Below are positions 1 to 8,483 of a stretch of 41,925 bases of DNA, in pieces. The notes beneath the pieces are model-generated. The model worked only from the letters and a program-made list of their open reading frames with translations. It ran no database searches and was not told the origin of the DNA. The stretch spans positions 1-41,925 of the forward strand of contig CANJRV010000019.1 in the NCBI GenBank assembly GCA_947476825.1, read 5' to 3'. The translations under genes and the position numbers were made by a program. Origin of the DNA: Bacteroidota bacterium (GTDB lineage: Bacteria > Bacteroidota > Bacteroidia > Chitinophagales > Chitinophagaceae). Numbering within the stretch: position 1 is the stretch's first letter; each line of letters opens with the position of its first letter.

Positions 1-1
1 C

Positions 2-136
2 TATCATAAAATCAATGCCAAGTATTTGCAAAATTATTTAGATGAGTTCTGTTACAAATTAAATCGAAGATATTTTGGCAAAAGACTTTTTGATAGACTC
101 GTTGTAGCAGTGGCTCAGAATCTTGTGGCAAACTAA
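2..136 (+). CDS. C-terminal end of an IS1595-family (ISXO2-like) transposase, cut by the window edge
   Basis: An open frame runs in from the left edge and stops with TAA at 134-136, giving 44 visible residues. The segment YLQNYLDEFCYK followed by NRRYFG and LFDRL matches the conserved tail of ISXO2-like DDE transposases (IS1595 family), which catalyse cut-and-paste movement of their insertion sequence. The catalytic DDE residues lie outside the window, so activity cannot be judged. I saw no obvious terminal inverted repeat between the stop and the next gene at 196. The family call rests on the recognisable tail only. Confidence 0.72.
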   Translation, partial: YHKINAKYLQNYLDEFCYKLNRRYFGKRLFDRLVVAVAQNLVAN

Positions 137-195
137 GACAGAATCAATACAATAAATCTTTCTCTTACATTTGTTTACATAAAAATAAATGAAAG

Positions 196-1200
196 ATGAA
201 AAAAATATTAACTCTTATAGCATTTTGTTTCATCGGGCACTATGCATTTGCACAAGTAGATTTCACACTTGGACTCAAAGCCTATTATCCATTTACTGGA
301 AATGCGAATGATTTAAGTGGTAATAATAATAATGGAACTGTTTATGGCTGTGTATTAACAACAGGTAAGTTGGGATTGCCAAACACCGCCTATTATTTTA
401 ATGGAACAAGTGATTATATTGAAGTAGCTAATAGTCCATCACTTTCTCCAACTTTGTTAACCATGTGTGCTGTGGTGAAACCAGAGGGATTTTATACAGG
501 GACTTGTCAAAGCAATGTGATATTTTGGAAAGGGAATAATTTTCTAACTGGTCATTATGGACTTACATTTTCTGATCAAGTTTTTGATAATGGGAATTGT
601 ACTAGCCTGGATACTTTGCATGAAACCTTTTATGGAGAAATTTCGTCGAACAGTGGTTCATCGATTTATACGCCTTATATAGCACGTAATATCTGGTATT
701 GTATTATTTGTACTTATGATGGCGACTCTACAAAAATGTATATAGATGGGAATCTAAAGTATTCAGTGTCTACGCCAAGTCCGATTGGTGTGAGTACTTC
801 ACCGCTCGATATTGGACATGATATTTATGATGCCTTGTTTCCCTATTGGTTTCATGGAGTGATGGACGAAATAAGAATTTACGATAGGGTATTCAACAAT
901 GAAGAAATTAATTCTTACTGCAATTTATCAACCAGTATTAACGACGAAAAAATCCTTACTTCTGTAAAAATAAGTGATGTCTCTGCAAGTGGAACGTTCG
1001 GTTTACATTTTGAGGAATCATTCAATTCAGTTGTTGTACATGTGTATAATAGTATAGGACAAGCAATAGTTTCGAAACAAATGCAACAGGTTATTGCAGG
1101 CACTGAGCAAAGGGTAGACATATCTAATTTAGCGCAAGGGATTTATTTTCTAGATATTATCGCTGATAAAAAACATGTCTTCAAGAAACTTAGGAAGTAA
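196..1200 (+). CDS. Secreted LamG-domain protein with type A T9SS sorting domain
   Basis: 334 residues. Residues 1-20 are a signal peptide ending in AYAFAQ. Residues about 25-240 form a concanavalin A-like/LamG jelly roll: it opens with LKAYYPFTGNANDLSGN, and the end shows HGVMDEIRIYDRVF, the usual closing strand of this fold. Residues about 255-334 are a type A T9SS C-terminal domain, with the pattern VHVYNSIGQ then LAQGIYFLDI and a basic KKLRK tail. The protein is therefore predicted to cross the outer membrane by T9SS and be surface-anchored or released. LamG domains often bind glycans; the ligand here is unknown. A TACATTTG box at 166-173 is a plausible -7 element. It resembles the LamG protein at 27725-28777 in architecture. 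Confidence 0.85.
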   Translation: MKKILTLIAFCFIGHYAFAQVDFTLGLKAYYPFTGNANDLSGNNNNGTVYGCVLTTGKLGLPNTAYYFNGTSDYIEVANSPSLSPTLLTMCAVVKPEGFYTGTCQSNVIFWKGNNFLTGHYGLTFSDQVFDNGNCTSLDTLHETFYGEISSNSGSSIYTPYIARNIWYCIICTYDGDSTKMYIDGNLKYSVSTPSPIGVSTSPLDIGHDIYDALFPYWFHGVMDEIRIYDRVFNNEEINSYCNLSTSINDEKILTSVKISDVSASGTFGLHFEESFNSVVVHVYNSIGQAIVSKQMQQVIAGTEQRVDISNLAQGIYFLDIIADKKHVFKKLRK

Positions 1201-1226
1201 TATTGAAATGATGGAAATGAATTAAC

Positions 1227-1259
1227 AAGGAAGGCTTCGCTCCAAGCGAAGCCTTCCTT
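1227..1259. terminator. Bidirectional terminator-like perfect hairpin between convergent genes
   Basis: A perfect 15-bp inverted repeat, AAGGAAGGCTTCGCT with a 3-nt loop (CCA), lies between the convergent stops at 1200 and 1264. Its position and symmetry suggest a shared terminator. There is no strong T-run on either side. Almost the same sequence recurs at 34388-34420, also between convergent genes. Confidence 0.7.
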
Positions 1260-1263
1260 ACCA

Positions 1264-2220
1264 TTAAAAATAAAATGCACGCATTCTTAAACCCCCATTC
1301 GTATTGTATTCTAGCGTCGGCATAGGCAATTTTAATTTTAAACTATTTAATAATTTAAGTGCTTTGAATCGTTTTCCTTTCCATTCTATTTTACTCAAAT
1401 CAATATCTGGAGAAAGATAAAATTGTCGGCTTCTTACAATATCCGTTCTGTCATAATAAATGCCTGTTTTTTTATCTGTCCAAAAATTGTCATAACCGCC
1501 ATAAAGCCCATCCACACCATACCCTACGGCTATGTTGAACCACTTAGGTAAACGACTATGCTTGGCAAAGGACCACAGGTTTGCACTAAGCCAATACGAT
1601 TGTCCATTGTAATCTTTCAATATTCTTTCAGGCAATGAAGCACCATATAAATTGTTTGCTTTTTGGTCTAAAATAGGATCGGTATAATTCACGCGATGTG
1701 CAGAAAACTTAAATTGAATTCTTTGTTCTCCCCATGCATATTCTTGTGAAGCAAATAGGAGAGAGCCACTTGTATTCGCAGCCATATCTCCCAAACTGAA
1801 TCCCCATTCTGAGCTAAAGCCATCTAATATTTCAATTACACTTTCGTAGGCGATACCCATGCCTGCGCCATAGATAGCAGCACGTTTGCGCGGAATTCCT
1901 GACCATCTAAAAAGACCAGCACTGCATTGCGCTCCCCAATAAGCACTCCAAGCATGACCCACTTTATCTATTTGATTCCATTCGCCAATATCATTAAATA
2001 AATGAAAATTACTTCTTGGATAATTCTCATACCAAGCTTGATTTAATACTACCATACTGCTCACCCATACAGTCCCTTGCCCTATGCTTACGGTACGCAG
2101 ACGGGTTGTATTCAGACTATCTGATGGTAATAGAAAGGATTGGGTTTTGTGTTGACCAAATGAGTTGGTACTAAATAAAACAAGTAGTATAAAAACATAA
2201 CGGATGCCTTTATATGGCAT
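1264..2220 (-). CDS. DUF2279-family predicted periplasmic/outer-membrane protein
   Basis: I chose the ATG at 2220. The frame could extend to a TTG at 2304, but the ATG gives a clean signal peptide (MPYKGIRYVFILLVLFSTNS then FGQ). The body has the features of DUF2279: a WNQIDKVGHAWSAYWGAQ stretch, then GAGMGIAYESVIEILDGF and SEWGFSLGDMAANTSG, which look like short hydrophobic hairpins. The C-terminal half is rich in aromatic, alternating strands and may be membrane-associated. The biochemical role of this family is not known to me. It converges on the LamG gene and lies 93 bp from the YdeI-like gene upstream, so it may be co-transcribed with it. Confidence 0.7.
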   Translation of the reverse strand: MPYKGIRYVFILLVLFSTNSFGQHKTQSFLLPSDSLNTTRLRTVSIGQGTVWVSSMVVLNQAWYENYPRSNFHLFNDIGEWNQIDKVGHAWSAYWGAQCSAGLFRWSGIPRKRAAIYGAGMGIAYESVIEILDGFSSEWGFSLGDMAANTSGSLLFASQEYAWGEQRIQFKFSAHRVNYTDPILDQKANNLYGASLPERILKDYNGQSYWLSANLWSFAKHSRLPKWFNIAVGYGVDGLYGGYDNFWTDKKTGIYYDRTDIVRSRQFYLSPDIDLSKIEWKGKRFKALKLLNSLKLKLPMPTLEYNTNGGLRMRAFYF

Positions 2221-2313
2221 AGATTTCAGGCTACTTTGAAGAAAAGTAGATTTGATGTCTAGTGAATGGAAAAAGTCTGCCAAGGAGAAAATATAATCTC
2301 GCAAATATATTAA

Positions 2314-2817
2314 TTAAAACTCCTTTGCGCTACGTAACATCTCCGCATAACTTTGTTTTTGATGCATCGCACGACAAATGAGTGCAAGACGTTTAGCCTT
2401 TGTTGGATCTGTTTTGGCAGAGTCTACATATTTGCTATAGTAATTTTGATGTGAGCGAGGCATGGTATTAAAATGAGAGTAGCCTATTTTATCTTCCTGC
2501 AAACATTCGAGCAACAATGCATTCAATTGATATTCTTCGTTGTCCTTTATTAATTGAACAGTAATCATTTCACCTATAGGCTTTTGAATTATCTTTCGCA
2601 TCTCTAAATTAATGGGTAAAATAAAATTGCCTTTTCCCATGGGTAATAAAGCAACGCCATTTATTTTTAGAGTATCCAAAATACCTTTTACTCGAAACGA
2701 TTTTTTATATTTTGGATATAGTTGATTCGCAATGTCGGATGGAATATGAATATAGGTCCATCCAGATTTTTCACCTTTCTCTTCAAATTTTTCCAGTGTA
2801 GCTTTGAATGAAATCAT
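2314..2817 (-). CDS. YdeI/OmdA-like protein with DUF1905 domain
   Basis: 167 residues from the ATG at 2817; a TTG two codons upstream is less likely. The N-terminal half (ISFKATLEKFEEKGEKSGW, then IHIPSDIANQL and SFRVKGILD) is DUF1905. The C-terminal segment, with SHQNYYSKYVDSAKTDPTKA and a helical tail, matches the YdeI/OmpD-associated domain. Members have been linked to tolerance of peptides and bacteriocins in some bacteria, but the mechanism is unclear. No signal peptide is present, so it is cytoplasmic. The stop lies 93 bp from the start of the DUF2279 gene. Confidence 0.7.
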   Translation of the reverse strand: MISFKATLEKFEEKGEKSGWTYIHIPSDIANQLYPKYKKSFRVKGILDTLKINGVALLPMGKGNFILPINLEMRKIIQKPIGEMITVQLIKDNEEYQLNALLLECLQEDKIGYSHFNTMPRSHQNYYSKYVDSAKTDPTKAKRLALICRAMHQKQSYAEMLRSAKEF

Positions 2818-2832
2818 ACACAAATTTTTTAT

Positions 2833-3741
2833 TTACCAGCTATTTGATTTATTTTTTACAACGGTAAATACGCGAGATAAATTAAAGCCTAATTGGAATT
2901 CGCCATTTGTCCAATCTTCTGTTGTCTCTGTAATGAAGGCTCTTTCATTCATGCCTCTCGCGTTACTTAGATGTAGTTGAAACACATGTCCACCAGTTTC
3001 TATATCAAATCCAATGGAGAGTGGAACCATGTTATAATCTTCACGAGCACCATAAACAATTGGGTAAGTATCCAGAATAAGTGCGGTTCTATTGCTCAAT
3101 TTTACTCGCGCACCAATACCAACCGCAACCATATCATTTTTGTCTGATTTCAAATCTACCAAATTACGATGAATCAATGTAGGAGAAAGTTGTAAGGTAT
3201 ATTTGTCTCCCAATTTTCTACCTGCTATGAGTTGATGAAAATAGCCAACACGATTCGAAAATTTGTTTAAAGCTTCATTCGTAATTTTAGATGAATTAAT
3301 GGTGTAACCAGAAGCCCAAACGATAGACAATGGGAATGAATTGCTGCCTTTGCTTTGGTGTGCAATACGATATTTTACAAATCCATCTGCTTCTTTATGA
3401 AATGAACTACGTCCAATTCCAATGGTCAAATTTTTTGAAACACCATAATCGAAACCGATTCGCATACTCGCTTGATCGAATCCAAAGAGTTCACTAAATC
3501 CATCTCTAATCATGCCAAAGCGATGTAAAATTCTAAAATCTAAAACACCTTTGCCAAGCATTTCAATGGAATGCCCCATTATCACTCTTGGCGATTTGAA
3601 TGCATTATTGACATACTCTTTTGTTTTATTATTATCACCTAAAAGGCTTTCTACATCATCTTTTGTGGCATTTTGTGCTTGGCAATTTTGCAATGCAAAA
3701 AAACAACAAGCAAAGCCAATCCACACTTTGGAATAATTCAT
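2833..3741 (-). CDS. DUF5777-family outer-membrane beta-barrel protein
   Basis: 302 residues from the ATG at 3741; an upstream TTG adds three residues. A signal peptide ends in FALQNCQAQ. The body has KSPRVIMGHSIEMLGKGVLDFRI, then repeated amphipathic strands with aromatic ends, as in DUF5777 barrels. This family is regularly found beside YceI and c-type cytochrome genes in Bacteroidota, and that is its setting here (last gene of a four-gene minus-strand run, 20 bp after the YceI stop). It probably sits in the outer membrane. The cargo or partner is unknown; association with extracytoplasmic redox chemistry is an inference from the neighbours. Confidence 0.75.
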   Translation of the reverse strand: MNYSKVWIGFACCFFALQNCQAQNATKDDVESLLGDNNKTKEYVNNAFKSPRVIMGHSIEMLGKGVLDFRILHRFGMIRDGFSELFGFDQASMRIGFDYGVSKNLTIGIGRSSFHKEADGFVKYRIAHQSKGSNSFPLSIVWASGYTINSSKITNEALNKFSNRVGYFHQLIAGRKLGDKYTLQLSPTLIHRNLVDLKSDKNDMVAVGIGARVKLSNRTALILDTYPIVYGAREDYNMVPLSIGFDIETGGHVFQLHLSNARGMNERAFITETTEDWTNGEFQLGFNLSRVFTVVKNKSNSW

Positions 3742-3761
3742 GGTATACAATTATGGGTTTA

Positions 3762-4307
3762 TTATTTTAATGCGTCAAGCGAACAATTGACACTTATTTT
3801 TACGTCCTTCGAAATCTTATCTTTTACTGCCCCTGGAATGGCAATATTATAATCTGCACAAAGAACAGTAAATGAAGAAATCAATGTAGGTTTCCCATTT
3901 TTTACAACAATCTTCCCTGTCGATTTAATATCTTTTGTAGTGCCGTGAATGGTTAGTTTACCTACAACTTCAGCATCGTATTCGCCATCTTTCGTTAGAT
4001 TGATAGATGTATAATTTGTAATGGTTCCTTTGAAACTAGATTTCGGAAACTTATCGCTTTCCATATAATTTTCATTAAAATGTTCTTGCAATAATTGTTT
4101 GTCGAATACGAAACTTTTATTTTGTAGAATAAAATCTAAGCTACCCGTTTTGGTATCATATAAGCAAGCTACCGATTTATTCGTACCAATTATTAATTCT
4201 AAAGGTGTTTTAGAAACGAATTCAATGGTACCTGTTTTCGTCATCATTTTTTGTGCTCCAGCTTGAATGCTACATAATGTTAGGAAAGAGATAAGTATAT
4301 TTTTCAT
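3762..4307 (-). CDS. YceI-family periplasmic protein
   Basis: 181 residues with a signal peptide ending IQAGAQ. The YceI lipocalin-like fold is recognisable: TKTGTIEFVSKTPLE at the start, ESDKFPKSSFKGTI in the middle, and GKLTIHGTTKDI followed by the strand KISVNCSLDALK. YceI proteins bind isoprenoid or other amphiphilic lipids in the periplasm, and several are encoded beside cytochromes. Length is normal for a secreted YceI. It starts 2 bp after the OB-fold gene stop, so the two are almost certainly translated from one message. Confidence 0.88.
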   Translation of the reverse strand: MKNILISFLTLCSIQAGAQKMMTKTGTIEFVSKTPLELIIGTNKSVACLYDTKTGSLDFILQNKSFVFDKQLLQEHFNENYMESDKFPKSSFKGTITNYTSINLTKDGEYDAEVVGKLTIHGTTKDIKSTGKIVVKNGKPTLISSFTVLCADYNIAIPGAVKDKISKDVKISVNCSLDALK

Positions 4308-4309
4308 AT

Positions 4310-4756
4310 TTATTTGTTTTTAAATTGAGAACAGAAATTCATTTCAACGGTATTACCAAGTCCTAAATCATTGTCTATAGCATAGCCTGTCATGAAGCCT
4401 TGTATGGCTATTGGGTCAAGTACTTTACAAGATTTAAATTCATCTTGGTGACGGATATCTATTTGACAAATCACACAAGAAAGACTATTCGTATCACCAA
4501 TTTCGATAGTGGTCGAATTGGAATCTACGCTAATTTTTTTGATGCACCCCTTCATGCAAACAATCTTATCTTTAAGTTGAGAAAGGGAGGCAGTATCCTT
4601 AGAAACTTTTTCCATTATTTCTGGAAAAGTAAAAGTAACATCCGGTTTTTTATCAGAATTATCTGGGGGTGCTTTATGCACATACTGCCAAACCCCAAAT
4701 ACAGTACACAGGCCTACTAGACAAGCGATGAGGAAGTATTTCAGTTTTTTGTTCAT
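4310..4756 (-). CDS. tRNA_anti-like OB-fold protein, membrane-anchored or exported
   Basis: 148 residues. An N-terminal hydrophobic helix (residues 6-24, ending at VWQYVHK) is followed by a short linker and an OB-fold-like domain. That domain has the pattern FPEIMEKVSKDTASL, then KIVCMKGCIKKI and the strand STTIEIGDTNSLSCVIC, which resembles the tRNA_anti-like family of small extracytoplasmic OB proteins. The name is historical and tRNA binding is not implied. Five cysteines, including CMKGC and CVIC, could form disulfides or bind metal. It lies between the haem lipoprotein and YceI genes, with 7 and 2 bp gaps. Confidence 0.65.
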   Translation of the reverse strand: MNKKLKYFLIACLVGLCTVFGVWQYVHKAPPDNSDKKPDVTFTFPEIMEKVSKDTASLSQLKDKIVCMKGCIKKISVDSNSTTIEIGDTNSLSCVICQIDIRHQDEFKSCKVLDPIAIQGFMTGYAIDNDLGLGNTVEMNFCSQFKNK

Positions 4757-4763
4757 ATAATAT

Positions 4764-5153
4764 TTAATTATTTTGTGCGCCTCTATTTACCCAAGTTTGG
4801 ATTTTTGAAATGATACAATCATCCAGCTTTCCACCAGCGGGGGGCATATTTCCCGAATTCATTCTTTGAAGAATATTGGTGTAATTATTTTTGACATCAT
4901 TATAGGTTTCTAATGATAAGCCTGCAGAGGGAGAGGAACCGCCATGGCAACTTGTGCAATAGTCTGTCATGATTACACTTATCACTTCCCCATATTTTGT
5001 ATTGATGGTATCGCAAGTTCCAGTTGATCCTAATATAGTTTGCTTATTGTGGTAAGTACAACTTTGAATAACTACACCAATAGTGATAAAAAAAAGTGCA
5101 ACAATAAGTGCACTTTTTGATGGAATATTTTTTATGTTTTGGAAGAAAAGCAT
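4764..5153 (-). CDS. Monohaem c-type cytochrome lipoprotein
   Basis: 129 residues. A signal sequence leads to a lipobox-like VVIQSC (Cys32), so the protein is probably lipid-anchored. The haem c site is CTSCH at residues 66-70, and the NMPPAGG motif about 35 residues later supplies a likely methionine axial ligand. This is the short cytochrome form seen in Bacteroidota proteins that accept electrons at the cell envelope. It is the first gene of the run 5153 to 2833. Its redox partner is not evident in the window. Confidence 0.85.
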   Translation of the reverse strand: MLFFQNIKNIPSKSALIVALFFITIGVVIQSCTYHNKQTILGSTGTCDTINTKYGEVISVIMTDYCTSCHGGSSPSAGLSLETYNDVKNNYTNILQRMNSGNMPPAGGKLDDCIISKIQTWVNRGAQNN

Positions 5154-5477
5154 GGGATGAAATATGAAGGATAAACTAAAGTTGTTTAAACAGTTGCTAA
5201 AAGTAAAAACGTATTAGATATAAATATGTTAAGTAAACGATAATTGTATTATTTATTTGAATGAAACTGCGACTTACCGATGGGAATTTTTACATGACGG
5301 TAGTGAATTTAAAAGTCAAATATTAGGGCAGCTTTCAGGTCCAATCTATGAACACAAGAATGTTTTTATGTGTGGTGTAGGTAGTGGTCTTTTCATAAGA
5401 ACCCATGCGGAATTCATCAACAATTGCAATAAAAAAACCACAACTAATTGTTGTGGTTTTTTTAGTAGATTTTTCAT
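5154..5477. other. 324-bp intergenic stretch without a convincing gene
   Basis: The gap separates two minus-strand genes. Its right end holds the terminator of the CotH-like gene (5431-5463). A plus-strand frame of 74 codons exists (5257-5481, TTG start), but it reads through the terminator hairpin and has no recognisable domain, so I do not call it. The stretch 5154-5256 is AT-rich and probably holds the promoter for the cytochrome cluster, though I see no clear TAnnTTTG box. Confidence 0.5.
5431..5463 (-). terminator. Rho-independent terminator of the CotH-like gene
   Basis: A perfect 14-bp inverted repeat (AAAAAAACCACAAC, 5-nt loop, then its complement ending in seven T) lies 15 bp beyond the CotH-like stop at 5478. 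On the minus strand the stem CCACAAC/GTTGTGG is followed by a T-run, the classic intrinsic terminator form. It would also work for plus-strand transcripts. Confidence 0.85.
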
Positions 5478-8303
5478 TTAGCGAAGCAAAGTTAAATCGC
5501 CTTTATAGGTTAGGATTTTATCGTTTCTGAATTTTACCTTAATGATGTAGTTATATGTGCCCATTTCTGCATCACGTCCTTTATATCTTCCATCCCAGGC
5601 AGCAGTTAATTTGTTGGTATGATATACTTGATTACCCCATCTATCGAATAGAACGACATCTATACCTATGGCATCTTTGCCCACTTCAATCACAAACAAA
5701 TCATTGTGTCCATCATTGTTTGGAGAGAAGGCGTTTGGAATAAAAATAGTTGTATTTACCTCTGTCAATGTTGGTAACGGTGGCGGTGGCGGTGGCGGTG
5801 GTACATATTCGAAATTAGCTACTACAACTTCTTGATCCATATAATTTAAAGTGACAGTCTTGTCGGTTAAAGATGGAGCAATAAATGTATTTGGATTATT
5901 CTTTTGCCAGGTAATAAATTTATAGCTTACAATTGGTGTTTCAATTAAGTTATAGGTTAATCGTCTATCTAATTTTATAGTTGTAGGATAAGTTGGGATG
6001 ACATTTCCATTCAAGGTAATAGTTCCAGTACCTGGTGGATTAACATCGAAAGTCACGTCTACGGAATCGTAATTAAAATATTTGAAGAAGGCTATAACAG
6101 AATCTTTTTTCTTGAAATTATATTGCACTAAATCTGTAGTTACATTCGGGTTGATAGTATTCAACGGTTCTTGTTTTTCCCAATGATCAAATGCCCAATA
6201 TTGACCAGCGGTTGGCGTAGCTTTTAATGTATAAATGGAATCGCCAGCAATAGTTTTACTCCATACATAAGGGGATTGTAAAACATTATCCATTCTAATG
6301 TTTCCACTATTTGGCGGACTAACATTTAATTTCAATAATTGTGGATTCAAATCTAAGCAGGTATCCAAAGCTGCTGCAATAAAGCCACATCTAGACGTAA
6401 TCCATGTGCGCATAGAAGCAACATTGGTATTCCAATTGGCTAAGGTTCCACCCCAACGTATTGCTTGTCTATTCATTTCCGGAGAAAATATATTCACCAC
6501 GGAATCAAAATGCGCTAAAATATTTTGACATTCAAATGGACCATTTAACATGTCTATCCAATTATCCTTGAAAGTTTGTGTAAACTCTGGATTATTGAAG
6601 AGCTTAGTGAGCATATCTGTATGCTTAATACTGGGGTTATTTTGAAATAATGAGGTTGGTTCGCAAGGGTCATTCGTAGGACCAGTGGTACCAACTCCTG
6701 TATAATTTGGATTATTTAAACCACAAATGGCATCTTCATCCCATAAAGCATAACGCCATTTAACTGGGTTATTATTTCCTCTCCCTCTCCACCACATGGT
6801 ATTCCAATTGAGCCAATCGTGATTGACTAGATATTCATTGAAGATAAAATATTGAATAAAACTTTTGACATTTAAAAATTCTTTTACATGATCATAATTT
6901 GCAGGAACGGACATAGGATTGGTCATAATATAATTATATAAATTCACCCAACCTGTATCACTTCCCATTCTAATATTAAGTCCACCCCAATAGGAAAGAT
7001 GATCCACTTTTGTTTTGGATTTGTTGTAATAATATTTAAAGAACCCCTTGTCCACTCTTTCTCGCATATCATAAACACCCCAATATTGTCCATTAATAAA
7101 AACAATGGAGGGTCTGAATCGACGGAAGTCCATATCTAAATTATATTTTTCAGAAAGTGTCATTGCAAACACATCTCTAAAGTGGCAAGAGTTTCCTGGA
7201 CCTAAAGGGAAGTTGTCTGAAGAACCGGCCTTCAAGATAAAACGACTGAATGTATCACGCGGTGTTGTTGACCAAAATGCGCCAGAAAATTCCGCTTTTG
7301 TTCCAGTTTCGTCAAATGCTTCAATATCCATTCCCTTTTGCGCATAAGCCCATGAATCATTACCATGCCTAGTAGCCAATATTTCCTGCTCAAATTGTTG
7401 GGTAAAATTGTTGTCAAAAAACTCTAAGGAAGACCAAGCTGGTGTGGCTGCTCCGTGAAATAAGTAGGCGCCGTTATTCGCACTTGCTGTTGTAAAAGGG
7501 CCGCATAATGAAATAACATCATAGCGAGGATCTACAGCATCATTGATAAAATAGGTATTTGTTTCTATAAAACTTGGTAAGATGGAAGGGTTGCTACTAA
7601 AGGCTCTTGCGCGAATGGCAACGGTAGCTGGCACTGCAATAGGCACTGTGAAAGCTGTTGATGTTGTTACTGGAGGTGTGCCATTTGTTGTATAATAAAT
7701 GGTCACCCCAGGATCTGGACTACTGATAGAAATATTTTGCGCAGCTGCATAATTGCCAGGTCCTATATTGAAAACTGGTTTTGTTGCATAAGCGGTATAG
7801 GCTGTTTGTGCGCCGTTGGAAGCATTCGGCGTTGGTGTTGTAAATATGCCCCAAGTAGCTGCGCCATCTGTAGTTCTACCTCTTGAATGACCGCGTTGTG
7901 TTAATTTGCATTGTAACGAATCAACAACGATACCAGCTGCATTGGCTAAAATAATCCAATTGCCATGGGTCTGTGTCAATTTAAGATTGGGGTGTATTTG
8001 GCCACCGCCTGTTACCAAATTAGCACCACTTGCAAAAACCATTTTACGTGCGCCAGGTGCAATGGTTGTGGCGCCTACAGGGATTTGCCAATTTTGAATA
8101 TTGCTTGGTTTATCGCTTAAGTAATAACCTGCTAGGTCTACCGTTACAGCTCCAGTATTGTATAATTCTACCCAAGATTCAAAATTCCCAAATGCATCTG
8201 CATAGGAATTATAATTAGAACAAGAGTATTCATTAATTACAATTTGTGTTTTGCCTACAAACACACTTAGAAGTAATGAAAGAGAAAGTAATAATTTTTT
8301 CAT
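5478..8303 (-). CDS. CotH-like multidomain surface protein with LTD domain and type B T9SS sorting domain
   Basis: 941 residues with a signal peptide (residues 1-19). Domains in order: lamin-tail domain about 20-155 (IVINEYSCSN, SWVELYNTGAVTVDLAGYYL); chitobiase/beta-hexosaminidase C-terminal type domain about 178-250 (PDPGVTIYYTTNGTPP); CotH kinase-like region about 265-620, with the expected YALWDEDAICG at 518-528; two InlB-like divergent repeats about 655-830; an eight-proline linker; and a type B T9SS domain about 850-941 (FSPNNDGHNDLFVI, LFDRWGNQVY, GTYNYIIKVKF). CotH of Bacillus phosphorylates spore-coat proteins; whether this homologue is active is unknown. T9SS sorting places it at the cell surface or outside. 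It has its own terminator and a candidate promoter (8352-8382). Confidence 0.88.
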   Translation of the reverse strand: MKKLLLSLSLLLSVFVGKTQIVINEYSCSNYNSYADAFGNFESWVELYNTGAVTVDLAGYYLSDKPSNIQNWQIPVGATTIAPGARKMVFASGANLVTGGGQIHPNLKLTQTHGNWIILANAAGIVVDSLQCKLTQRGHSRGRTTDGAATWGIFTTPTPNASNGAQTAYTAYATKPVFNIGPGNYAAAQNISISSPDPGVTIYYTTNGTPPVTTSTAFTVPIAVPATVAIRARAFSSNPSILPSFIETNTYFINDAVDPRYDVISLCGPFTTASANNGAYLFHGAATPAWSSLEFFDNNFTQQFEQEILATRHGNDSWAYAQKGMDIEAFDETGTKAEFSGAFWSTTPRDTFSRFILKAGSSDNFPLGPGNSCHFRDVFAMTLSEKYNLDMDFRRFRPSIVFINGQYWGVYDMRERVDKGFFKYYYNKSKTKVDHLSYWGGLNIRMGSDTGWVNLYNYIMTNPMSVPANYDHVKEFLNVKSFIQYFIFNEYLVNHDWLNWNTMWWRGRGNNNPVKWRYALWDEDAICGLNNPNYTGVGTTGPTNDPCEPTSLFQNNPSIKHTDMLTKLFNNPEFTQTFKDNWIDMLNGPFECQNILAHFDSVVNIFSPEMNRQAIRWGGTLANWNTNVASMRTWITSRCGFIAAALDTCLDLNPQLLKLNVSPPNSGNIRMDNVLQSPYVWSKTIAGDSIYTLKATPTAGQYWAFDHWEKQEPLNTINPNVTTDLVQYNFKKKDSVIAFFKYFNYDSVDVTFDVNPPGTGTITLNGNVIPTYPTTIKLDRRLTYNLIETPIVSYKFITWQKNNPNTFIAPSLTDKTVTLNYMDQEVVVANFEYVPPPPPPPPLPTLTEVNTTIFIPNAFSPNNDGHNDLFVIEVGKDAIGIDVVLFDRWGNQVYHTNKLTAAWDGRYKGRDAEMGTYNYIIKVKFRNDKILTYKGDLTLLR

Positions 8304-8351
8304 GTTTTATTTTTGATATAAATTCTTGTGAGAGGACGTTTAAAGAGGGTT

Positions 8352-8382
8352 TAAAGTTAGCAAAAAGAAATTAATAACCCAA
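8352..8382 (-). promoter_or_regulatory. Candidate Bacteroidota promoter of the CotH-like gene
   Basis: On the minus strand, TTG (8380-8382) is followed by 20 nt and then TAACTTTA (8352-8359), one base away from TAnnTTTG. Spacing matches the known -33/-7 arrangement. It would give an untranslated leader of about 40 nt. The call rests on pattern matching only. Confidence 0.4.
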
Positions 8383-8483
8383 TTAATAGGGGAAATTCGA
8401 CGTATGTAAAAAAACAGGATGTTTCGACATGCAGTTTGTTAGTGTAAAAAGCCAAATTGTTATTCAGTACAGAAACATACTTT

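Noticed and set aside
2221-2304. N-terminal extension of the DUF2279 gene
   Set aside because: It relies on a TTG start and would bury the signal peptide; the ATG at 2220 is better.
5257-5481. Plus-strand open frame of 74 codons
   Set aside because: It has a TTG start, reads through the terminator hairpin of the opposite gene, and shows no recognisable domain.
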